From assembly GCF_001458215.1 (NCBI RefSeq), contig NZ_CYTW01000004.1, positions 62,001 to 126,000 on the forward strand: a stretch of DNA of 64,000 nt, written 5' to 3'. This document shows positions 52,774 to 61,997 of this stretch, in pieces (positions within the stretch are counted from its first letter, which is position 1; each line of letters starts with the position of its first letter). The notes under the pieces are model-generated. The model did not search any database, was not told where the DNA came from, and worked only from the letters and a program-made list of their open reading frames with translations. Origin of the DNA: Shimia thalassica. Lineage in GTDB: Bacteria; Pseudomonadota; Alphaproteobacteria; Rhodobacterales; Rhodobacteraceae. A program made the position numbers and the translations under genes.

Positions 52774-53712
52774 TGGACCAAAAAAAACGCTGCTTTGCAG
52801 CACATCGGCGTGCTGCTGTTCGAGGGATTCTCGAACCATTGCCTTGCCAATACGGTCGAGCCTATGCGCGCCGCCAATATGCTAAGCGATCAGACGCTCT
52901 ATGACTGGCGTTTCCTTTCACTTACCGGCGAGGCTGTTGTGTCTTCCAGCGGCCTTGAGGTCACGCCGCACAGCCGTTTGGCGGATCACGCGGGCGACAT
53001 GCTTGTGGTCATGCCGTCCTATGGTTTCTTGAACCACGGTGGCTGGCACACGCAAGCAGCGCTGCGTGCGGCGTCACATCGATACGAAACACTTGCCGCT
53101 ATGGACACAGGAAGCTGGCTGTTGGCCGAGGCGGGGCTGCTTGATAGCCATCGCGCGACGATCCATTGGGAAGAATTGGTCCGGTTTTCAGAGCGTTTTC
53201 CAGAAGTGGACACCGTGCGCGAACGATACGTGATTGATGACAACCGGATCACCTGTTCCGGTGCCATGGCCGCCTTTGATCTGACGATGCACTTGATCGG
53301 GCGCGATCAGGGACAGGCATTGGCGCTGGAGGTGGCACAACTGTTCATGTCCCGGGATTCGGCACGATCCCATGCAGGCGGGGCCAGCTCTTCCAGCCGC
53401 GTGATCAATCAGGCCCTTGCTTTGATGCAAGAGCATCTGGAGCACCCCTTGCCCATTTCAGAAATTGCGCGGCGCACGGGCCGGACACAAAAGGCCTTGG
53501 AAACGCGGATGAAGGCGGACCTTGGCGCGTCTCCTGCACAGGTTTACCGTCGCATGCGTCTCACGTTTGCCCGCAAGTTGGTGAATGAAACTGATCTCGC
53601 AATCAGCGAAATCGCGTTGCGCTCCGGGTATGAAGATCCCGCCGCAATGACGCGTGCCTTTCGCAAGGAATTTGGCACCACACCACGAGATTTACGCAGG
53701 AATAGTCTCTGA
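52765..53712 (+). CDS. GlxA-type AraC-family transcriptional regulator (carnitine-cluster)
   Basis: A 315-residue regulator with an N-terminal DJ-1/PfpI-like domain (about 12-190) and C-terminal AraC DNA-binding domain (about 215-312, ISEIARRTGRTQKALETRM then ISEIALRSGYEDPAAMTRAFRKEFG). At the usual nucleophile position the sequence reads AAMDTGSWLLAEAG, so the common cysteine is replaced, which suits a ligand-sensing, non-enzymatic role. It is divergent from the acyl-CoA dehydrogenase gene and most likely activates the carnitine-type genes, as CdhR does in Pseudomonas. Confidence 0.88.
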   Translation: MHDWTKKNAALQHIGVLLFEGFSNHCLANTVEPMRAANMLSDQTLYDWRFLSLTGEAVVSSSGLEVTPHSRLADHAGDMLVVMPSYGFLNHGGWHTQAALRAASHRYETLAAMDTGSWLLAEAGLLDSHRATIHWEELVRFSERFPEVDTVRERYVIDDNRITCSGAMAAFDLTMHLIGRDQGQALALEVAQLFMSRDSARSHAGGASSSSRVINQALALMQEHLEHPLPISEIARRTGRTQKALETRMKADLGASPAQVYRRMRLTFARKLVNETDLAISEIALRSGYEDPAAMTRAFRKEFGTTPRDLRRNSL

Positions 53713-53805
53713 TTTGTTGCGAAATACTTGCAAACGGATGCGACTTTTCGAAGAACCGGCAGCCTCATAGGCCGCCAGTTCTCTGTGCCAGCTTCACGGA
53801 AAACG

Positions 53806-54561
53806 TTAGCTCGCGTAGTTCGAGTTTTCTTCGTCTAAAATGGCTTTCAACTCGGCAAGGTGCCTGAAGTCCTGTTCGGGATAGTCTTCCAGTTCGCTAG
53901 CCGTCTTTTCAGCCACCTCATCGGACAACACCCGCAGCGGCTGTCCGGTTTGCAGCGCGCGAATATAGGTCTCGGCGGCACGCTCGAAATAATAGAGGCG
54001 GTTGAACGTTTCTGCGACAGTATCGCCAATGATCATCACACCATGATTGCCCATGATCATGGTTTTCTTCTTTGGATCGGTCAGCAACGCGGCACAACGC
54101 TCGCCTTCGTCCTCGAAGGCAAGTCCGCCATAGTGGTTGTCGATCACATAGCGGTTAAAGAAGGTCGCACAGTTCTGGTCGATCGGCAGCAAACGTGAAT
54201 CTTCCAAAGAAGCCAGAACCGTCGCGTGAATCGAATGGACATGCATTGCACACCGCGCATGCGGACAGTGGCGATGGATGCCGCCATGAAGCCCCCACGC
54301 GGTGGGGTCTGGCGCATCTGGTCCGGACAAGGTTTCCGGATCATTGGCATCCACAATAATCAGATCGCTGGCCTTGATCCGGCTAAAGTGTTTCTGGTTT
54401 GGGTTCATCAAGAACTGCGTGCCATCATCATTGATCGCAAGGCTAAAATGATTGGCTACCCCTTCGTGCAAGTTCAGCCGAGCCGTCCAGCGAAAGGCAG
54501 CCGCCAAATCGACCCGCTCCTGCCAGTGGTCCATATTCGGGCGAAGTTCAGTCACGCTCAT
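53806..54561 (-). CDS. Class II aldolase/adducin-family protein
   Basis: A 251-residue protein with the class II aldolase fold. Zinc ligands are visible as the His pair in MHVHSIHAT (near 112-120) and a further His in MGNHGVMIIG (near 174-183). LNLHEGVANHFSLAI and FLMNPNQKHFSRI bind substrate phosphate or carboxylate in relatives. Enzymes of this group cleave or decarboxylate sugar-like acids; some roseobacter copies are annotated only generally. It is divergent from a LysR regulator that probably controls it. Substrate unknown. Confidence 0.85.
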   Translation of the reverse strand: MSVTELRPNMDHWQERVDLAAAFRWTARLNLHEGVANHFSLAINDDGTQFLMNPNQKHFSRIKASDLIIVDANDPETLSGPDAPDPTAWGLHGGIHRHCPHARCAMHVHSIHATVLASLEDSRLLPIDQNCATFFNRYVIDNHYGGLAFEDEGERCAALLTDPKKKTMIMGNHGVMIIGDTVAETFNRLYYFERAAETYIRALQTGQPLRVLSDEVAEKTASELEDYPEQDFRHLAELKAILDEENSNYAS

Positions 54562-54644
54562 TTTGGCGTATCTCCTTGGACAAAATCGAAATCAGTTCAA
54601 GCCTGCCCAAAGCCGGTATTCTTTACCAACGAAAAATTCTGAGT

Positions 54645-54667
54645 TAATGCATTAGTATAACTTATGC
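54645..54667. promoter_or_regulatory. LysR-type box between aldolase and LysR genes
   Basis: GCAT-N11-ATGC spans 54649-54667, matching the general T-N11-A shape of LysR sites, and overlaps a perfect TAATGCATTA palindrome at 54645-54654. It touches the LysR start codon, which suits autoregulation plus control of the divergent aldolase gene. Confidence 0.45.
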
Positions 54668-55561
54668 ATGGATTATACCATGAACTCTGCCCTACCCCCT
54701 TTGAATTGGCTTCGCGCATTCGAGGCCTCGGCCCGCCACTTGTCTTTCACCGATGCGGCCGCCGAACTCAACATGACCCAAAGCGCCGTAAGCCAGCAGA
54801 TCAAATCGCTGGAAGGTCACTTGGGGCGACAGCTTTTTCATCGCCGCCCGCGCGCATTGGAATTGACCCAATCGGGCCTAACCTTTTTGCCTGTCGTCCG
54901 AGAGGCGTTTCGCACCCTTACACGTGGCACCCGCGCAATGCTTGGCCCTGATCGAAATGTCTTGCAGGTGCAAAGCAACATTTCTTTTGCGATCCAGTGG
55001 CTCGCTCCGCGCCTGCCGCGATTTCACGCGCGTCACCCTGACGTTCGCCTGAGCATCAGAACCGAACTTTGGGAAGCGCGCGATATGGCCGAAGGCGCAG
55101 ATATCGAGATCCGGTATTCGCTGCGTCCTGCCACGCACCTGAATGCCCATCTGCTCAAAAGGGATCATTACTATCCGGTTGCGGCGCCCGGATATGACGT
55201 GCCTCTCGATCAACTTTCCAGTCATCCTCTTTTTGACTGCGCGGGGCTGATGTGCAACTGGCCGTCCTGGGCCGAAGATCAGTCTCTAACTTGGCCCAAT
55301 CCTTATGTAACCTATTGCACCACCTATTCGATTTCGCTCGCCATTGCGGCAGCGGGAGGAGGCGTTGCGCTTGCGCATGACACGATTGCTTCGGAATACC
55401 TAAAACAAGGCACGCTTGTGCGTCCGTTTGAACACCGGGTGCCCATGGAAGAAGCCTATTATCTACTGATGTCTCCTCAGGCCGCAGATACCCCATCGGC
55501 CCAAGCCTTCAGCAATTGGCTCATCGAGGAAATTGCTGCGTTCGAAGGGTCACTCGACTAG
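54668..55561 (+). CDS. LysR-family transcriptional regulator, GcvA-like
   Basis: A 297-residue regulator. The N-terminal winged helix covers LPPLNWLRAFEASARHLSFTDAAAELNMTQSAVSQQIKSLE (about 7-47), close to GcvA-type proteins, and a periplasmic-binding-like effector domain follows (about 95-290). ATG 54668 is used, but ATG 54680 (MNSALPPLNWLRAFEA) would match family starts better; neither has a clear ribosome site. It is divergent from the class II aldolase and convergent with a VOC-family gene. Confidence 0.87.
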   Translation: MDYTMNSALPPLNWLRAFEASARHLSFTDAAAELNMTQSAVSQQIKSLEGHLGRQLFHRRPRALELTQSGLTFLPVVREAFRTLTRGTRAMLGPDRNVLQVQSNISFAIQWLAPRLPRFHARHPDVRLSIRTELWEARDMAEGADIEIRYSLRPATHLNAHLLKRDHYYPVAAPGYDVPLDQLSSHPLFDCAGLMCNWPSWAEDQSLTWPNPYVTYCTTYSISLAIAAAGGGVALAHDTIASEYLKQGTLVRPFEHRVPMEEAYYLLMSPQAADTPSAQAFSNWLIEEIAAFEGSLD

Positions 55562-55589
55562 GCGGGGCGACCTCGCAGGTGCGCGTCCT

Positions 55590-56012
55590 CTAGTCTTTGG
55601 GGCGCGAAGGCACCCATGCATACCCATCCGGACACAACAGATACGCCTCTCTCAGACCATGTGGCTTGTCCGTTGGAGGCTGCAAAACATGCATCCCTGC
55701 GGCCTCGGCCCTGGCAACTGCGACCTCTGGGTCTGTATCATATAGACGGATCTCGAGACCGGCACCCCTTGCACCATTTTCAGGCAACAGCCCCAAAAGC
55801 GGGTTTGAATGGTACGTCCCGTCGGCATGAAGCTGAAACACCTGATCGCCATAGGTGACGATCGCAAAATCATCCGTCGGCTGATGCACAGTCATATCAA
55901 AAACAGTCTCTAACATGGCGCAATGTGCTCTGACATTGCGCACAAGAAGATTGAAGCCAATCCCTTTGAGGGATTTTCCAAACGTTTCTGCATCCACAGT
56001 TTCAAAATTCAC
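55590..56012 (-). CDS. VOC/glyoxalase-family protein
   Basis: A 140-residue protein with the paired beta-alpha-beta-beta-beta modules of the vicinal oxygen chelate fold (first near 15-70, NLLVRNVRAHCAMLETVFDM; second near 83-140, GLEIRLYDTDPEVAVARAEAAGMHV). A glyoxalase or dioxygenase-like function is possible, but few metal ligands are obvious. The start is GTG 56012 with AAAGGG ahead. It is divergent from the adenine deaminase gene, and its upstream end lies close to that gene. Confidence 0.72.
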   Translation of the reverse strand: MNFETVDAETFGKSLKGIGFNLLVRNVRAHCAMLETVFDMTVHQPTDDFAIVTYGDQVFQLHADGTYHSNPLLGLLPENGARGAGLEIRLYDTDPEVAVARAEAAGMHVLQPPTDKPHGLREAYLLCPDGYAWVPSRPKD

Positions 56013-56085
56013 AAGAAAGCCCTTTCACGAAACCTTCATCACCATGCAGCTTGATAGTTCCCTTACCACTGTGTCAACGTGGGCC

Positions 56086-57894
56086 ATGACTAAGAACAGT
56101 TTTCCAAGCTGGGCAGAAAGTGCCCCCCGCCTCATTGCAGTTGCCGCAGGACGCGCCGCCGCCGACACGGTTATTCGAAATGGACAATGGGTCAACGTCC
56201 ACACGCGGGAAATCTTGCCAGACCAATCCATTGCCATTGCCGACGGGCGGATCGCTTATGTCGGTCCGGATGCGTCGCATTGTGTTGGCGAAAACACCGA
56301 GATCATTGAGGCGCATGGCCGCTTTATGATCCCTGGCCTGTGTGACGGGCATATGCACATCGAGTCCGGCATGTTGACGCCAGCCGAGTTCGCGCGCGCG
56401 GTCATTCCGCACGGCACGACCAGCATGTTCACGGACCCTCATGAGATTGCGAATGTGCTTGGCATCGAAGGCGTTCGTATGATGCATGACGAGGCTCTGT
56501 TACAGCCCATTAACATCTTTACCCAAATGCCATCCTGTGCGCCCTCTGCTCCGGGCCTCGAAACGACAGGGTATGAAATAACGCCCGAAAACGTGGCCGA
56601 GGCCATGACCTGGCCCGGTATCGTGGGTCTTGGCGAGATGATGAATTTTCCCGGCGTCATTCACGCCGACCCCAAGATGCTGGCCGAGATGGCCGCGACC
56701 CAAGAAGCCGGAAAAACGATCGGCGGGCACTATGCCAGCCCTGATTTAGGCCCGAACTTTCACGCCTATGCGGCGGGCGGACCGGCAGACGATCACGAAG
56801 GCACATGCGAAGCCGACGCCGTGATGCGCGTCCGACAGGGCATGCGCGCCATGATGCGGTTCGGCAGCGCCTGGTATGATGTCGAATCCCAGATTACTGC
56901 AGTGACCGAAAAAGGGCTCGATCCGCGAGGCTTTATCTTGTGCACCGACGATTGCCACTCTGGCACTCTAACTCAAGACGGGCACATGAACCGCGCCGTC
57001 CGCCACGCCATCGACGTTGGATGCGATCCTCTTATCGCCCTTCAAATGGCAACGATCAACACAGCAACACACTTTGGGTTAGAGCGTGAATTAGGCTCTA
57101 TTACACCCGGAAGACGTGCTGATGTGATCCTGACCAGCGATTTACACAGCTTGCCAATTGAATTGGTCATTGCACGTGGTGTCACCGTCGCGAAAGACGG
57201 CACATGTCTTGTGACCTGCCCGCATTATGACTGGCCCGATCACGCGAGACAAACCGTGCACCTTGGCAAACAGCTGTCCGCACCCGATTTTGCGATTCCC
57301 GCACCAGAAGGTGCTACTTCGGTGAAAGCAAAGGTGATCGGAATTGTCGAAAATCAGGCTCCGACAAAAGCACTTTCAGCCGTGCTTCAGGTCAGGGATG
57401 GGCTGGTTCAGCCTGAAACAGAGACTGATATTGCCCAAGTTGCCCTTGTTGAGCGACATCGCGGAACTGGCAGTGTGGCGAACGGATTTGTCTCTGGCTT
57501 TGGATATCAGGGCGATATGGCCATGGCGTCGACAGTGGCGCATGACAGTCACCAAATGATTGTCGTCGGAACATGCCGCGAGAACATGGCACTGGCCGCC
57601 AACCGTCTTGGTGAGGTTTCGGGCGGCATGGTGATCTTTAAAGACGGGCAAGAGATCGCGCTTGTCGAACTTCCTATTGCCGGGTTGATGTCTGATGAAC
57701 CCGCCAAAGAGGTCGCCATAAAGGCTCAAGGGATTGTAGATGGCATGCGCGCCTGCGGCTGCACATTGAACAACGCCAATATTCAGCACTCGTTCCTTGC
57801 GCTTGTTGTTATCCCGGAACTGCGCCTGTCGGATTTGGGTTTGGTCGATGTGGTCAAATTTGAACTGACGGACCTTTTGGAAAGCACTACATGA
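56086..57894 (+). CDS. ade: Adenine deaminase
   Basis: A 602-residue amidohydrolase that deaminates adenine to hypoxanthine. The metal-binding HMH is His89/His91 in GLCDGHMHIESG, with further ligands in TDPHEIANVLG and in CTDDCHSGTL. The C-terminal part matches bacterial adenine deaminases (GFGYQGDMAMASTVAHDSHQ segment). I chose ATG 56086 (MTKNSFPSWAE), which matches family N-termini; ATG 56044 is possible, and the frame back to 55915 runs antisense through the VOC gene. It overlaps amn by 4 bases (ATGA), so the two are co-translated. Confidence 0.9.
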   Translation: MTKNSFPSWAESAPRLIAVAAGRAAADTVIRNGQWVNVHTREILPDQSIAIADGRIAYVGPDASHCVGENTEIIEAHGRFMIPGLCDGHMHIESGMLTPAEFARAVIPHGTTSMFTDPHEIANVLGIEGVRMMHDEALLQPINIFTQMPSCAPSAPGLETTGYEITPENVAEAMTWPGIVGLGEMMNFPGVIHADPKMLAEMAATQEAGKTIGGHYASPDLGPNFHAYAAGGPADDHEGTCEADAVMRVRQGMRAMMRFGSAWYDVESQITAVTEKGLDPRGFILCTDDCHSGTLTQDGHMNRAVRHAIDVGCDPLIALQMATINTATHFGLERELGSITPGRRADVILTSDLHSLPIELVIARGVTVAKDGTCLVTCPHYDWPDHARQTVHLGKQLSAPDFAIPAPEGATSVKAKVIGIVENQAPTKALSAVLQVRDGLVQPETETDIAQVALVERHRGTGSVANGFVSGFGYQGDMAMASTVAHDSHQMIVVGTCRENMALAANRLGEVSGGMVIFKDGQEIALVELPIAGLMSDEPAKEVAIKAQGIVDGMRACGCTLNNANIQHSFLALVVIPELRLSDLGLVDVVKFELTDLLESTT

Positions 57895-59372
57895 CACCTG
57901 CTGCGAACACCCCCGTCATCACACCCACCGTTCCCACCGCCGAAGCGTTTACCGATGCAGAGGCAGCCGTCACGCGCCTTGAAGAATTGTACCGTGAAGG
58001 CACGTCGTTTCTGTGTGAAAAATTTCGAATTGTTCTGGAAGGCGGGCCAAAGCAAAAACGCTTTCGCGCCTTTTATCCGGAAATCCGGATCACAACGACA
58101 AGCTTTGCACAAATCGACTCAAGGCTGAGCTTTGGTCACGTGGCCGAACCCGGAACACACAGCACGACCATCACGCGCCCCGATCTGTTTCGAAACTATC
58201 TGGTGCAGCAGATCGACCTTTTGATCTGCAACCATGGCGTTCCTGTGATCATTGGCCCATCCGACACACCGATCCCCATTCATTTTGCGGTCTCGTCAGA
58301 TGCCACCTTAACGGTCCCACAAGAAGGCGCGTCGTCCTTCACTCTCAGAGATGTGTTTGATGTGCCTATGTTGTCGAATACCAACGACGATATCGTGAAT
58401 GGCACATTTTCAGGACACGACGACGGAAGCGCGCCCCTGTCGCCCTTTACCGCACAACGGATCGATTATTCCTTGGCGCGTCTCAGCCACTATACCGCGA
58501 CAGATCCGGAACACTTTCAAAACCACGTCCTGTTCACCAACTACCAGTTTTACGTGTCCGAGTTCGAAGCATTTGCTCGCACCCAGCTCGCAGACCCCAA
58601 CAGCGGCTATTCGAGCTTTGTCAGCACCGGTAACCAAGAGATAACAGATCCTGATGCCCCTCTGAATGTGGTCGAGAAGCAACCTCAGATGCCGACCTAT
58701 CACCTGAAGCGCAAAGATGGTTCAGGGATTACACTGGTCAATATCGGCGTCGGGCCGTCGAATGCTAAAACCGCCACGGATCACATCGCTGTTTTGCGCC
58801 CCCATGCGTGGGTCATGGTGGGGCATTGCGCAGGTCTTCGAAATTCACAATCGCTTGGAGATTTTGTTCTCGCGCATGCCTATTTGCGAGAGGACCACGT
58901 GCTTGACGATGACCTGCCCGTGTGGGTTCCGATCCCGGCGCTGGCCGAGGTGCAGATCGCGCTGGAACAAGCCGTCGAAGATGTTACCGAGTTGGAAGGG
59001 TATGACCTAAAACGTGTCATGCGGACAGGAACGGTTGCAACAATTGACAACCGAAATTGGGAATTACGTGATCAATCCGGGCCTGTTCAGCGTCTGAGCC
59101 AATCACGTGCCGTCGCTTTGGACATGGAGAGCGCAACAATCGCGGCCAATGGATTCCGCTTTCGCGTCCCGTATGGCACCTTGTTATGTGTCAGCGACAA
59201 ACCTTTGCATGGTGAATTGAAGCTGCCCGGCATGGCCTCTGACTTTTATCGCACCCAAGTGGCACGCCATCTCATGATCGGTATCAGGGCCATGGAAACC
59301 CTGCGGGACATGCCGTTAGAGCGTCTTCATTCGCGAAAATTGCGCAGCTTTGACGAGACCGCATTTTTGTGA
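57891..59372 (+). CDS. amn: AMP nucleosidase
   Basis: A 493-residue enzyme splitting AMP into adenine and ribose 5-phosphate. The N-terminal domain (about 1-180) is the AMP nucleosidase-specific half, with FRAFYPEIRITT and RPDLFRNYLVQQIDLL. The C-terminal half (about 270-470) is a nucleoside phosphorylase fold with VMVGHCAGLRNSQSLGDFVLAHAYLREDHVLDDDLP and the purine/ribose site ALDMESATIAANGFRFRVPYGTLLCVSDKPLHGELK. It follows ade with a 4-base overlap, so AMP would be turned to adenine and on to hypoxanthine. Confidence 0.95.
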   Translation: MTPAANTPVITPTVPTAEAFTDAEAAVTRLEELYREGTSFLCEKFRIVLEGGPKQKRFRAFYPEIRITTTSFAQIDSRLSFGHVAEPGTHSTTITRPDLFRNYLVQQIDLLICNHGVPVIIGPSDTPIPIHFAVSSDATLTVPQEGASSFTLRDVFDVPMLSNTNDDIVNGTFSGHDDGSAPLSPFTAQRIDYSLARLSHYTATDPEHFQNHVLFTNYQFYVSEFEAFARTQLADPNSGYSSFVSTGNQEITDPDAPLNVVEKQPQMPTYHLKRKDGSGITLVNIGVGPSNAKTATDHIAVLRPHAWVMVGHCAGLRNSQSLGDFVLAHAYLREDHVLDDDLPVWVPIPALAEVQIALEQAVEDVTELEGYDLKRVMRTGTVATIDNRNWELRDQSGPVQRLSQSRAVALDMESATIAANGFRFRVPYGTLLCVSDKPLHGELKLPGMASDFYRTQVARHLMIGIRAMETLRDMPLERLHSRKLRSFDETAFL

Positions 59373-59474
59373 GATTTAATCGCAAGAGTTGACGTGAACG
59401 TCTTGCAAGGTGTCGGTCACCAGCAAATCAGGCAAAAAACAGCAGTTATCCCCTAGTTTTTTGGGTTTTCTGAC

Positions 59475-59490
59475 ACACAATTCGTTGTGT
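59475..59490. other. Small hairpin upstream of HU gene
   Basis: ACACAA at 59475-59480 pairs with TTGTGT at 59485-59490 around TTCG. It lies in the 187-base interval between amn and the HU gene, about 70 bases before the HU start, and could be an operator or a structured part of the leader. The rest of the interval has no gene. Confidence 0.3.
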
Positions 59491-59559
59491 TCCCCTACCA
59501 TATCCACTTAAATGCCCGCCATGAGGCCCAATATTCGGGCAGACTAATGGAGACCTGTA

Positions 59560-59847
59560 ATGGCAAAACCAATGACCAAGACCCAGCTCGTTGCCGCTCT
59601 GGCCGAAGAAATGGGCACCGACAAAAAATCCGCAGGCGCTGCTCTGGAAGCAGTATGTGCACTGATCACAAGCGAAGTATCCGCTGGTGGTGCCGTTACC
59701 CTGCCAGGCGTTGGTAAAATCTATTGCCGCGAGCGTCCCGAGCGCATGGTTCGCAACCCCGCGACCGGCGAGCAGATCAAGAAAGAAGCCGACAAGGTTG
59801 TGAAAATGACCATTGCCAAAGCGCTCAAAGACAGCGTGAACGGCTAA
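59560..59847 (+). CDS. hup: DNA-binding protein HU
   Basis: A 95-residue histone-like protein that bends and compacts DNA. MTKTQLVAALAEEMGTDKKSAGAALEAV forms the dimerising helices. The DNA-binding beta-arm region contains GVGKIYCRERPERMVRNPATGEQIK with the conserved Arg-Asn-Pro tip (about 66-68). Alphaproteobacterial HU proteins have this short basic form. A GGAG ribosome site precedes ATG 59560. A strong terminator follows, so it is a single-gene transcript. Confidence 0.95.
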   Translation: MAKPMTKTQLVAALAEEMGTDKKSAGAALEAVCALITSEVSAGGAVTLPGVGKIYCRERPERMVRNPATGEQIKKEADKVVKMTIAKALKDSVNG

Positions 59848-59867
59848 GCTTTCGCTTATTGCTTACG

Positions 59868-59897
59868 AAAAGGGTCGCCCAAGGCGGCCCTTTTTTG
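59868..59897 (+). terminator. Rho-independent terminator after hup
   Basis: GGGTCGCC at 59872-59879 pairs with GGCGGCCC at 59883-59890 (one G-T wobble), with a three-base loop. Four A precede the stem and six T follow, the classic intrinsic terminator form. Confidence 0.9.
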
Positions 59898-60025
59898 TGT
59901 GTCAGGCCATTCCGCATTGCTCCAGAAGCAACGCACGCAACAGAAATCACATTTCCTAAACCTTTATTCTTGCACGCTCGGCCCATTTCCCGTTTTTTCT
60001 CCTGAAAACAGAGCAGGTCACATCA

Positions 60026-60997
60026 ATGCAGTCCGATCGCGCCGCCGTCTTTTCATGTATGCGCAACGAAGGTCCCTTCATCATGGAATGGGTGGCCTAT
60101 CACCGTGCCATCGGTTTTGACACGATTGCGGTTGCAACAAACAACTGTACCGACGGATCGGACCGGATGCTTGATCGTCTGGCCGAGTTGGGCCACGTCA
60201 TTCATATCGACAATCAGCTGGAAGAAGGCGAGGCCCCTCAAAGGGCAGGATTGCGTCGGGCCTTGGCACATCCGGAAATTGGCAGCTGCGCGTGGTTGCT
60301 GCACATCGATGCGGACGAATTTCTGAACGTGACGGCAGGCGAGGGCTTTGTGTCTGACCTGCTGGCGGTGTCAGATGACGCCGAGGCCATCGCCATCCTG
60401 TGGCGCAGTTTTGGGCACAACGGTCTTGGTTACTGGAACGGCGGAAGCGTCTTGAATGCCTTCACCCGTGCGCAGGGACGGCCGATGAAACGCAGCATAG
60501 CCCACAAGACCATGTTCAGGCCCGACAGGTTCGGGTCTGCCATTGATCACATGCCGAAAGAGCCGGTTTCGGACAATCCGGTGCTAATCAACACGGCTGG
60601 CGAACATGTTTACAACCGCGCCCTGCGCAATCCATCCCGTGCGCGATACCGTATGGGGTTCGAGGCCTGCACTTGGGAAAACGCGAACATCAACCACTAT
60701 GCCATCAAATCGCAGGACATCTTCTTGATGAAGAACGACCGCGGCGACGGCATGGCAGCAACCCGAAACAAGTATTTCCTGAATTCGGTCTTTTACTTCC
60801 GCCACAACCGAAATGACGTCGAAGAAAAAGGCATTCTGCGCCATTGGCCCGCGACCGAAGCCATTTTGAATGAAATGCGTTCTGATCCGGAACTTGTTGA
60901 ACTGGAAAAGGCTGCTCTTGACGCATATCGCACACGACGTGACCAAGTGCTTACACCAGAGCGCATTTTAGAATGGAGCTTGCCTCCTCGCAAATAG
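60026..60997 (+). CDS. Glycosyltransferase family 2 protein
   Basis: A 323-residue GT-A type protein of the Glyco_tranf_2_4 group. FSCMRNEGPFIMEWVAYHRAIGFDTIAVATNNCTDGSD near 9-46 is the nucleotide-sugar half, and the metal-binding DAD occurs as HIDADEFL near 91-98. The rest, with HNGLGYWNGGSV and HKTMFR, matches this family's C-terminal area. Such proteins build surface glycans in Rhodobacteraceae. No operon partner is evident, and it has no membrane segment, so it would act in the cytoplasm. Confidence 0.82.
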   Translation: MQSDRAAVFSCMRNEGPFIMEWVAYHRAIGFDTIAVATNNCTDGSDRMLDRLAELGHVIHIDNQLEEGEAPQRAGLRRALAHPEIGSCAWLLHIDADEFLNVTAGEGFVSDLLAVSDDAEAIAILWRSFGHNGLGYWNGGSVLNAFTRAQGRPMKRSIAHKTMFRPDRFGSAIDHMPKEPVSDNPVLINTAGEHVYNRALRNPSRARYRMGFEACTWENANINHYAIKSQDIFLMKNDRGDGMAATRNKYFLNSVFYFRHNRNDVEEKGILRHWPATEAILNEMRSDPELVELEKAALDAYRTRRDQVLTPERILEWSLPPRK

Positions 60998-61063
60998 GCG
61001 TTTGCTACTACTGATCTTGCGAGTTACTGCTTGGCGGCACGACAGGGAAAAAGGCCGTCAGAA

Positions 61064-61939
61064 ATGGATTTTCGCGCTATTGGCATGGGGCTGCTCTTTG
61101 CCCTGATCTGGTCTTCGGCCTTTACATCCGCACGCATTATTGTGGCAGATGCCCCCCCGTTTGCGATCTCGGCCCTGCGCTTTGCAATTGCCGGAGTTCT
61201 GGGCGTCGCCATCGCACGCGCAATGGGACAAAGCTGGCATCTCACCCGTGAACAATGGCGGGCCACGCTGATCTTTGGCTTGTGTCAGAACGCTCTGTAC
61301 CTTGGGCTTAACTTCATGGCCATGACCACGGTCGAGGCCTCGCTTGCCTCTATCATTGCATCAACAATGCCTCTCATGGTGGCACTGGCGGGGTGGGTGT
61401 TCCTTGGGGACAAGCTGAACAAACAGGCCAGCATCGGACTTATCCTCGGATTTGCGGGTGTCATCGTGATTATGGGATCCCGCATGAGCGCCGGTGTCGA
61501 CATTTTCGGGGTCGGCTTGTGCCTTGTGGGGGCGGCCGCACTGACCATTGCCACCCTGATGTTGCGTGGCGCGTCGACCGGCGGCAATTTGATGATGATT
61601 GTCGGCTTGCAGATGTTCGTCGGCGCGGCAGTTCTGTTTGTGGCGTCATTGGCATTCGAAACATGGGAGTTCAACTGGAATCCCCGCATGCTGACAGCTT
61701 TTGCCTATACCATTGTTGCGCCGGGGCTTTTTGCAACATGGATCTGGTTCACACTGGTCAACCGGATCGGGGCTGTGCGCGCGGCAACATTCCACTTCCT
61801 CAATCCGTTCTTTGGTGTTCTGATTGCTGCATTGCTATTGGGCGAAAGCTTGGGCGTCATGGATTATGTTGGCGTGGCTGTGATCTCGGTTGGCATTCTC
61901 TTGGTGCAACTTTCGAAACAAACGAACACGGCCAAGTGA
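61064..61939 (+). CDS. EamA/DMT-family transporter
   Basis: A 291-residue membrane protein with two EamA repeats (about 8-135 and 150-285), ten helices in all. The first begins GLLFALIWSSAFTSARIIVADAPPFAISALRF, a typical opening for YdcZ/RhtA-like exporters, and the second includes NRIGAVRAATFHFLNPFFGVLIAALLLGESL. Exporters of this kind move amino acids or other metabolites out of the cell. ATG 61064 is used; the frame back to a TTG at 61031 is not needed. Substrate unknown. Confidence 0.86.
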   Translation: MDFRAIGMGLLFALIWSSAFTSARIIVADAPPFAISALRFAIAGVLGVAIARAMGQSWHLTREQWRATLIFGLCQNALYLGLNFMAMTTVEASLASIIASTMPLMVALAGWVFLGDKLNKQASIGLILGFAGVIVIMGSRMSAGVDIFGVGLCLVGAAALTIATLMLRGASTGGNLMMIVGLQMFVGAAVLFVASLAFETWEFNWNPRMLTAFAYTIVAPGLFATWIWFTLVNRIGAVRAATFHFLNPFFGVLIAALLLGESLGVMDYVGVAVISVGILLVQLSKQTNTAK

Positions 61940-61997
61940 TCGCGCGTCAGAGGTCTTTGTACTGACATCATATCCTATTCTTGGCACATAAAGTGTC

